From Lutimaribacter salitolerans (GTDB taxonomy: Bacteria; Pseudomonadota; Alphaproteobacteria; Rhodobacterales; Rhodobacteraceae): 64,000 bases of DNA. This document shows positions 59,146 to 64,000 of this stretch, one piece after another. Under the pieces are notes generated by a model, which worked only from the letters and a program-made list of their open reading frames with translations, did no database searches and had not been told where the DNA came from. The stretch's first letter is position 1, and each line of letters opens with the position of its first letter. A program made the translations under genes and the position numbers. Location of the stretch: positions 62,001 through 126,000 of the forward strand of contig NZ_JBHUDD010000027.1 of the NCBI RefSeq assembly GCF_042677865.1, given 5' to 3'.

Positions 59146-59352
59146 ATGCCCACCGGCACCGTGAAATGGTTCAATACCACCAAAGGCTATGGCTTTATCG
59201 CACCCGACGATGGCGGCAAGGATGTGTTCGTGCACATTTCTGCCGTGGAACGCTCGGGTCTGACCGGACTGGCCGACAACCAGAAGGTCGGGTTCGAGAT
59301 GCGCGAAGGCCGCGATGGCCGTCAGATGGCCAGCGACCTGAAACTCATCTAG
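59146..59352 (+). CDS. Cold-shock domain protein
   Basis: 68 aa, a single OB-fold. Nucleic-acid-binding motifs KGYGFIAP (RNP1) and VFVHIS (RNP2) after the conserved GTVKWFNTTKGYG start. It binds single-stranded RNA/DNA and acts as an RNA chaperone. The ribosome site is AAAGGAG, 10 bases before the ATG. A hairpin at 59363 follows. Confidence 0.96.
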   Translation: MPTGTVKWFNTTKGYGFIAPDDGGKDVFVHISAVERSGLTGLADNQKVGFEMREGRDGRQMASDLKLI

Positions 59353-59362
59353 GCAGCCACTC

Positions 59363-59384
59363 GGGGGCGGATGATCCCGCCCCC
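59363..59384. terminator. Hairpin between convergent genes
   Basis: GGGGGCGG with CCGCCCCC around ATGATC, an 8-bp stem in the 43-base gap between the cold-shock gene and a convergent small secreted-protein gene. Confidence 0.5.
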
Positions 59385-59395
59385 CGCGCGGAAAC

Positions 59396-59686
59396 CTACT
59401 GATAATAGCAGTTTTTCTCGCCGATCGGGCAGATCAGGCGGCCATGGCTGGCACGCTTGACCGTCCGGTGACGCGTCGTGACAGGGTGCTGCTTGGCCTG
59501 AAAATAGGTCATCTTCTGGTTCGGCTGACCGCACGAGATTTCGCCGCCGTAAACCACCGGCTGAAGCCCGCTGGGGCAGTAGTTTTCCTTGGAATGATAG
59601 GGAAACAGCTTTGCATCGCTGGCAGACGCAGGCATGGCTGCGGCCAGCGCAACGGCGGTGGCGGCAAGAAAGGTCTTGTAGGTCAT
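59396..59686 (-). CDS. Small secreted cysteine-containing protein
   Basis: 96 aa with a signal peptide (1-22, ending ASA). The mature part has four Cys (NYCPSGLQPV, ISCGQPNQ, LICPIGEKNCYY), which could form two disulfides, and a basic middle (RHRTVKRASHGR). It is small and periplasmic or extracellular. No family recognised. It lies downstream of DUF2177 on the same strand. Confidence 0.75.
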   Translation of the reverse strand: MTYKTFLAATAVALAAAMPASASDAKLFPYHSKENYCPSGLQPVVYGGEISCGQPNQKMTYFQAKQHPVTTRHRTVKRASHGRLICPIGEKNCYYQ

Positions 59687-59789
59687 CGCGGGAACCCCTG
59701 CACTTACGGTCGTGTGACCGGGTTAATGAATGTGATCAGGCTATTGCGCCTTTACGGTTTGGTCAATCCTTCGGGACAGGCGGTGCGGC

Positions 59790-60197
59790 TCAACCCGTCT
59801 GGGTCACTGCACGGGTGACCAGCACGCCGATATAGGCTGATCCCCCTGTCAGGAGCGTGCCCCATGTCGTGTCCAGCAGCACCATCTGCCAATGCCAGTT
59901 CTTCATCACCGCAAAGCTGGTGAATTCATAAGTACCATAGGCCACGGCCCCCAGGAGAGCGCCCATCAACAAGGCCTGCACCGGCGCATCCGCGCGCAAC
60001 GCCGGCAGAGAGACAAATACCAGCAGCCCGACCACGTAGAACAGGTAGAACAGCGCCGCCGCCGCAAGGCGCGGGCTGTCGCGCAACTGATCGCCCAGAT
60101 GGGTTTCAAAGACGGGGCGAATGACCTTGGTCAGCATCACCGCATCGACCACCAGAAAAACAACTGCGGTGACAACGTACAGGATCAAAATCTGCAT
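59790..60197 (-). CDS. DUF2177 family membrane protein
   Basis: 135 aa, four transmembrane helices. Typical DUF2177 sequence: ILYVVTAVVFLVVDAVMLTKVIRPVFETHLGDQLRDSPRLAAA and YEFTSFAVMKNWHWQMVLLDTTWGTLLTG. Acidic and aromatic residues lie within the helices (VDAV, WHWQM). Function unknown. Confidence 0.88.
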   Translation of the reverse strand: MQILILYVVTAVVFLVVDAVMLTKVIRPVFETHLGDQLRDSPRLAAAALFYLFYVVGLLVFVSLPALRADAPVQALLMGALLGAVAYGTYEFTSFAVMKNWHWQMVLLDTTWGTLLTGGSAYIGVLVTRAVTQTG

Positions 60198-60322
60198 TTC
60201 CGGCCTCTTTCCTTTTTGCGCACTCTATATGGAGATACGCGTGGAGACGACTGATAGATTTAAATGGCCTTGCCTGACATCAACGACGCCCTGCAAAGAA
60301 GGTGATCAACCATAGCTTGTTC

Positions 60323-60340
60323 TTGACTTACCTAAGGTAA
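60323..60340 (+). promoter_or_regulatory. Perfect palindrome over a -35 box, candidate operator
   Basis: TTGACT (60323-60328) overlaps TTACCT-A-AGGTAA (60328-60340), a 13-bp palindrome. A -10 box is not obvious (weak ATCAAT-like sequences 18-19 bases downstream). The location, upstream of the 43-codon ORF and the tail-collar protein gene, suggests regulated expression, possibly of MerR-type with a long spacer. Regulator unknown. Confidence 0.4.
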
Positions 60341-60369
60341 TCTTTCATCAATTTCAGAGGGTATGAAAC

Positions 60370-60501
60370 ATGGTAGCGAATGTCCGCGCGAAACCCATGC
60401 GCGTGGCCTGCTTGGTGGTTTCGGTGTTTTTTACCCGGTCTTGGTGCCGTTCTCGGGGTCCTTGGCACCGGGCGCGTCAATTTTCAGAAAAAGGACGATG
60501 A
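60370..60501 (+). CDS. Small upstream ORF, 43 aa, coupled to the tail-collar gene
   Basis: ATG at 60370 with GAGGG 8 bases upstream, a better ribosome site than most genes here. The product is basic and hydrophobic in part (MRVACLVVSVFF) and rich in Arg at the end. The stop TGA at 60499-60501 is one base before the ATG of the next gene, so it may act as a leader or coupling ORF. It has no known family and may not make a stable protein. Confidence 0.4.
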   Translation: MVANVRAKPMRVACLVVSVFFTRSWCRSRGPWHRARQFSEKGR

Positions 60502-60502
60502 C

Positions 60503-61123
60503 ATGCGATTTTCTAAACCCGCCCGAACATTCATTGCCTGCAGCGTGCTGGGCCTTGGCGCGGCTTTGACCGTTCCGGATACGGCACGGGCACAAGATGC
60601 GATACTGGGACAGCTGACCGCCTTTGGTTTCAATTTCTGCCCAAGGGGATGGGCCCCGGCGAATGGTGCGCTGCTGCCCATTTCATCGAACACGGCGTTG
60701 TTTTCCTTGCTGGGAACCCAGTTTGGCGGCAATGGGACCACCACTTTTGCCCTGCCGGACCTGCGGGGGCGCAGCCCGATCAACCAAGGGACAGGACCTG
60801 GACTGACGAATTATCCGATGGGGGCGATAGGCGGATCGGAAACCGTGACCCTCACGGTAAACCAGATGCCCAGCCATTCGCATATCGTCAACGGGACAAA
60901 TGAGGCGGCGGACAAACATGGGCCCGGCAACGATTTTCCCGCAGCCCCCTATTTGCCGGACGGGTCCGAGTTCAACATCTATCACGACGGCCCGCCCAAT
61001 CGCACCATGGACCCCGGTGTGATCTCGCCCACCGGGGGCAGCCAGCCGCACGAGAACCGCATGCCCTTTGTTGCGGTGAACTGGTGCATTGCGACCCAAG
61101 GCATCTATCCCAGCCGAAGCTGA
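60503..61123 (+). CDS. Secreted phage-tail-collar domain protein (microcystin-dependent-protein-like)
   Basis: 206 aa, start behind AAGGA. Signal peptide 1-30 (ending ARA), unusual for tail-collar proteins. The collar domain follows: GQLTAFGFNFCPRGWAPANGALLPISSNTALFSLLGTQFGGNGTTTFALPDLRGRSPINQG (outline), LTVNQMPSHSH with metal-binding His, and the closing NRMPFVAVNWCIATQGIYPSR. Such secreted collar proteins occur singly in many bacteria; function unknown. No phage genes surround it. Confidence 0.88.
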   Translation: MRFSKPARTFIACSVLGLGAALTVPDTARAQDAILGQLTAFGFNFCPRGWAPANGALLPISSNTALFSLLGTQFGGNGTTTFALPDLRGRSPINQGTGPGLTNYPMGAIGGSETVTLTVNQMPSHSHIVNGTNEAADKHGPGNDFPAAPYLPDGSEFNIYHDGPPNRTMDPGVISPTGGSQPHENRMPFVAVNWCIATQGIYPSRS

Positions 61124-61127
61124 TAGC

Positions 61128-61160
61128 CGCGACAGCCCGCCAGAGGGGCGGGCTGTCGCG
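61128..61160. terminator. Strong bidirectional hairpin between tail-collar gene and mutase gene
   Basis: A perfect 14-bp stem CGCGACAGCCCGCC with GGCGGGCTGTCGCG around AGAGG, 4 bases after one stop and 7 bases before the other. Confidence 0.8.
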
Positions 61161-61167
61161 ACAAGTC

Positions 61168-63294
61168 TCAGGCCCGCGTGGCGCGGATCAAGCGCAGGAT
61201 GTCCTGCGCGGCGGTCGGGATGTTGGTGCCGGGGCCAAAGATCGCCTTGACGCCCACCTTTTTCAGGAACTCGTAATCCTGCTGCGGGATCACCCCGCCA
61301 CAGATCACCAGGATGTCGCCGGCTTCGCGCGCGCGCAGCGCCTCGATCAGTTGCGGGGCCAGTGTCTTGTGCCCTGCCGCCTGGCTTGAAATGCCCACCA
61401 CATGCACATCGTTGTCGATCGCATCCTGCGCCGCCTCTTCGGGGGTCTGGAACAGCGGGCCCACATCGACGTCAAAACCGATGTCGGCAAAGGCCGTGGC
61501 GATCACCTTGGCGCCCCGGTCATGCCCGTCCTGCCCCATCTTGACCACCAGCATGCGCGGGCGGCGGCCTTCAGCCTCGGCGAATTCCTCGACCGATTTC
61601 TGGATCGCGGCAAAGCCCTCGTCGCCCTCATAGGCCGCGCCATAGACGCCGGCCAGCGTCTTGACCTCGGCGCGGTGGCGGCCGAATTCCTTTTCCATCG
61701 CCATGCTGATCTCTCCCACGGTTGCACGTGCGCGGGCTGCATCGACGGCAGCCTCTAGCAGGTTGCCGCCTTCGGTCGTGCGGCGGGTCAGTTCGTCCAG
61801 CGCAGCCTGACAGGCGGCCTCGTCGCGCGCGTCGCGGATGCGTTTCAGCGCGGCAACCTGCCCATCCAGCACCTTCTGATTGTCGATGTCGCGGATGTCG
61901 ATCGGATCTTCGTTGTCCTTGCGATACTTGTTCACGCCCACGATCACTTCGGTCCCGCGGTCGATCATCGCCTGCCGTGTGGCGGCGGATTCCTCGATCC
62001 GCAGCTTGGGCATGCCGCTGGCGACGGCCTTGGTCATGCCGCCCATCTCCTCGACCTCCTGCATCAGCGCCCAGGCTTTTTCGATCAGGTCGTTGGTCAG
62101 GCTTTCGACATAGTAGGACCCGGCCAGCGGATCGACCACATTGGTCACGCCGGTTTCTTCCTGCAGGATCAACTGGGTGTTGCGCGCGATGCGAGAGCTG
62201 AAGTCGGTCGGCAGGGCAATCGCCTCGTCCAGCGCGTTGGTGTGCAGGCTTTGCGTGCCGCCCAGAACCGCCGACATCGCCTCGTAGGCGGTGCGCACCA
62301 CGTTGTTGTAGGGGTCTTGTTCCTGCAAGCTGACGCCGCTGGTCTGACAATGGGTGCGCAGCATCTTCGAGCGGTCGTCCTGCGCGCCGAACTCGGTCAT
62401 CACCCGGTGCCACAGCGTGCGCGCCGCGCGCAGCTTGGCGATCTCCATGAAGAAATTCATACCGATGGCAAAGAAGAACGACAGCCGCGGCGCAAAGGCA
62501 TCCACATCCATCCCCGCCTGTATCGCCGCGCGCACATATTCGCGCCCGTCGGCCAGGGTATAGGCCAGCTCCTGCACCAGGTTCGCCCCGGCCTCCTGCA
62601 TGTGATAGCCGGAAATCGAGATCGAATTGAACCGCGGCATCTCGTTGCTGGTGTATTCGATGATGTCCGAGATGATCCGCATCGACGGCTCGGGCGGGTA
62701 GATATAGGTGTTGCGGACCATGAATTCCTTCAGAATGTCGTTCTGAATGGTGCCCGACAGCTTTGCGCGGTCATGGCCCTGCTCCTCGCCGGTGACGATG
62801 AAACTGGCCAGGATCGGGATCACCGCGCCGTTCATCGTCATCGACACGCTGACCTGATCCAGCGGGATGCCGTCGAACAGGATCTTCATGTCCTCGACAC
62901 TGTCGATGGCCACGCCGGCCTTGCCCACATCGCCCACCACGCGGGGGTGATCGCTGTCATAGCCGCGATGGGTGGCCAGATCGAAGGCCACGGAAACGCC
63001 TTGCTGCCCGGCGGCAAGCGCCTTGCGGTAGAACGCATTACTCTCTTCGGCGGTGGAGAACCCGGCATATTGCCGGATCGTCCAGGGGCGGCCCGCATAC
63101 ATCGTCGCCTTGACCCCGCGCGTGAAGGGGCCGAACCCCGGCATGCTGCCCATGTGGGGCAGGTCGGCGGTATCCTCGGCGGTATAGACCGGCTGCACCT
63201 CGATGCCTTCCAGCGTCTTCCATGTCAGGTCCTCCAGCGGGCGACCGCGAAGTTCCTTTTCAGCCAGCTTGCGCCACTCGTCCTTGTTGGCCAT
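61168..63294 (-). CDS. scpA: Methylmalonyl-CoA mutase
   Basis: 708 aa, full length for the single-chain B12-dependent enzyme. The substrate barrel has FTRGVKATMYAGRPWTIRQYAGFSTAEESN, GVSVAFDLATHRGYDSDHP and SISISGYHMQEAGANLVQE. The cobalamin domain at the C-terminus has KMGQDGHDRGAKVIATAFADIGFDVDVGPLFQTP with the Co-binding His in DGHDRG, and GISSQAAGHKTLAPQL. It isomerises methylmalonyl-CoA and succinyl-CoA in propionate metabolism. The upstream partial gene overlaps its start by 35 bases. Confidence 0.97.
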   Translation of the reverse strand: MANKDEWRKLAEKELRGRPLEDLTWKTLEGIEVQPVYTAEDTADLPHMGSMPGFGPFTRGVKATMYAGRPWTIRQYAGFSTAEESNAFYRKALAAGQQGVSVAFDLATHRGYDSDHPRVVGDVGKAGVAIDSVEDMKILFDGIPLDQVSVSMTMNGAVIPILASFIVTGEEQGHDRAKLSGTIQNDILKEFMVRNTYIYPPEPSMRIISDIIEYTSNEMPRFNSISISGYHMQEAGANLVQELAYTLADGREYVRAAIQAGMDVDAFAPRLSFFFAIGMNFFMEIAKLRAARTLWHRVMTEFGAQDDRSKMLRTHCQTSGVSLQEQDPYNNVVRTAYEAMSAVLGGTQSLHTNALDEAIALPTDFSSRIARNTQLILQEETGVTNVVDPLAGSYYVESLTNDLIEKAWALMQEVEEMGGMTKAVASGMPKLRIEESAATRQAMIDRGTEVIVGVNKYRKDNEDPIDIRDIDNQKVLDGQVAALKRIRDARDEAACQAALDELTRRTTEGGNLLEAAVDAARARATVGEISMAMEKEFGRHRAEVKTLAGVYGAAYEGDEGFAAIQKSVEEFAEAEGRRPRMLVVKMGQDGHDRGAKVIATAFADIGFDVDVGPLFQTPEEAAQDAIDNDVHVVGISSQAAGHKTLAPQLIEALRAREAGDILVICGGVIPQQDYEFLKKVGVKAIFGPGTNIPTAAQDILRLIRATRA

Positions 63295-64000
63295 CGTCGT
63301 GTCCTCTTTCTGTTGGGTCAGGGGTGGGGGTTTTCCCCTCTGCCCCGGACGACTTTCCGGTGATCAATGTGGCCAGACCATCGGCCCCGGCATGCAGCCA
63401 GAACAGATCGTCGGCATAGCTTTCCTGCAACCTGGCGGTTTGGGCGCGCGTGAAGGGCATATAGGCCCCGTCGCCGGTCGGCAAATGGGTGGTGTCGCGC
63501 CCGGCCAGCGCCAGCGCCGCGCGCAATTGCGGCAGCTTGGGGGCCGCGTTCAGGCAGCGGCGCGCGTGCAGGCGGGGCGCGTCAACCGGCGTGGGCAGCA
63601 TCGCGGCCAGCCGCCGCTCGGGCACTGCGCCAAACACCTCGTGCGGCATGACCAGCAGCGGCACATCGGGCAGCGCGCAGGCGATATCGGTGATCACGTC
63701 GCGCCACCGGCGCGGGCTGTGTGCCAGCCCCTGCAACCTGTGCGGCCCCGGCAAGGGCCGCCCGCGTGCCACTGTCATGGCAACCAGCGATGTCCAATAG
63801 GCATCGGGGCTGCGGATCGACAGCACCGCGCGGCATATCCGCCCTTCGAAAGCCGCTGCCAGGCGCGCGATCCGTTCGCCCGCCGCCGGATACAGCATGC
63901 AGGCGCGGATGCCGTCGCGCGGCGGGCCGATTACGTTTTCATCCGAGACGATCAGGCTGCGCCGCCCCTGTGCCACCTCGGCGTGCAGGGCCAGCGCGAT
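63260..64000 (-). CDS. Uncharacterised protein, sulfotransferase-like, 5' end outside window
   Basis: Partial: the open frame runs to the right edge with no start, so the N-terminus is missing. About 246 codons are visible, with VSDENVIGPPRDGIRACMLYPAAGERIARLAAAFEG, YWTSLVAM, WRDVITDIAC and VMPHEVFGAVPERRLAAML. The layout (SDEN then late Arg-rich helices) resembles sulfotransferase-type proteins found upstream of propionate genes in roseobacters, but I cannot assign a reaction. It overlaps the methylmalonyl-CoA mutase start by 35 bases, which suggests coupling. Confidence 0.6.
   Translation of the reverse strand: MALALHAEVAQGRRSLIVSDENVIGPPRDGIRACMLYPAAGERIARLAAAFEGRICRAVLSIRSPDAYWTSLVAMTVARGRPLPGPHRLQGLAHSPRRWRDVITDIACALPDVPLLVMPHEVFGAVPERRLAAMLPTPVDAPRLHARRCLNAAPKLPQLRAALALAGRDTTHLPTGDGAYMPFTRAQTARLQESYADDLFWLHAGADGLATLITGKSSGAEGKTPTPDPTERGHDDGQQGRVAQAG

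Noticed and set aside
5049..61123. Possible prophage (host-attachment protein and tail-collar protein)
   Set aside because: The two are 55 kb apart; no integrase, terminase, capsid or lysis genes are seen, and both families occur outside phages.
1..64000. CRISPR arrays, insertion sequences, rRNA genes
   Set aside because: No spaced direct repeats, transposase genes or rRNA-like segments were seen in reading the window.

Overview
The window reads as chromosomal DNA of a high-GC alphaproteobacterium, most likely a Rhodobacteraceae (Roseobacter-group) species. The assignment is made by recognising families, without database searches. It rests on small families typical of that group (DUF6476, DUF6324, DUF6524, DUF2842, MmcB), an adjacent rluD-type gene and rpoH, a class I PHA locus with phasin and PhaR, a degenerate RibBA fusion, and a tRNA-His with A73 and U72 and no encoded G-1, a hallmark of an alphaproteobacterial clade. 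Genes are dense, often joined by ATGA, GTGA or TGATG overlaps. No integrase, transposase or CRISPR array is visible.

Layout. 1-3.4 kb: three envelope proteins (two membrane-anchored acidic coiled-coil proteins and one secreted protein built of 9-residue strand repeats). 3.5-11 kb: housekeeping and small genes (DksA-like zinc finger, M19 dipeptidase, host-attachment family protein, capsule-type glycosyltransferase, rpoH, rluD, tRNA-His, GNAT, MmcB), then a structured-RNA candidate and a cluster of three tiny ORFs. 11.6-12.9 kb: ECF sigma factor with an RskA-type anti-sigma factor. 12.9-18.7 kb: GST, nusB-ribH-ribBX operon, TAT-exported metallo-hydrolase, EamA exporter, thiamine pyrophosphokinase. 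18.8-25.1 kb: an 806-residue acidic protein, purA, and a cobalt-type nitrile hydratase operon (alpha, beta, activator). 25.2-31 kb: secG, pyrG, a secreted protein fused to DUF1330, two TerB-like proteins and a PhnD-like protein.

31.2-39.5 kb: a polar amino-acid ABC transporter followed by two glutamine-synthetase-like ligases, a class I glutamine amidotransferase and an FAD amine oxidase. This suggests import and gamma-glutamylation of an amine (putrescine-like). The transporter ATPase carries an in-frame stop just after Walker A. 39.7-42.6 kb: two PLP aminotransferases and a cysteine-cluster protein. 42.6-48.1 kb: LysR regulator and the PHA locus (phaR, phaP, phaC, divergent phaZ), with near-identical TGCTGC-N3-GCAGCA sites on the phaP and phaZ promoters. 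48.1-53.4 kb: an orphan CitF-type CoA-transferase in an operon with two alpha/beta hydrolases and a creatininase-family amidase, then an MFS transporter. 53.5-58.3 kb: thrS and a complete bufferin-type cluster (DUF2282 precursor, DUF692/MNIO enzyme, DUF2063 partner, DoxX), a recently described kind of copper-handling modified-peptide system. 58.2-64 kb: small genes, a cold-shock protein, a secreted tail-collar-like protein behind a coupled upstream ORF, methylmalonyl-CoA mutase, and a partial gene at the right edge.

The most interesting items are the bufferin cluster, the stop-interrupted ATPase, the tiny-ORF family, the RNA candidate at 10.35-10.53 kb, the PhaR-type operators and a three-copy GC-rich palindromic repeat.
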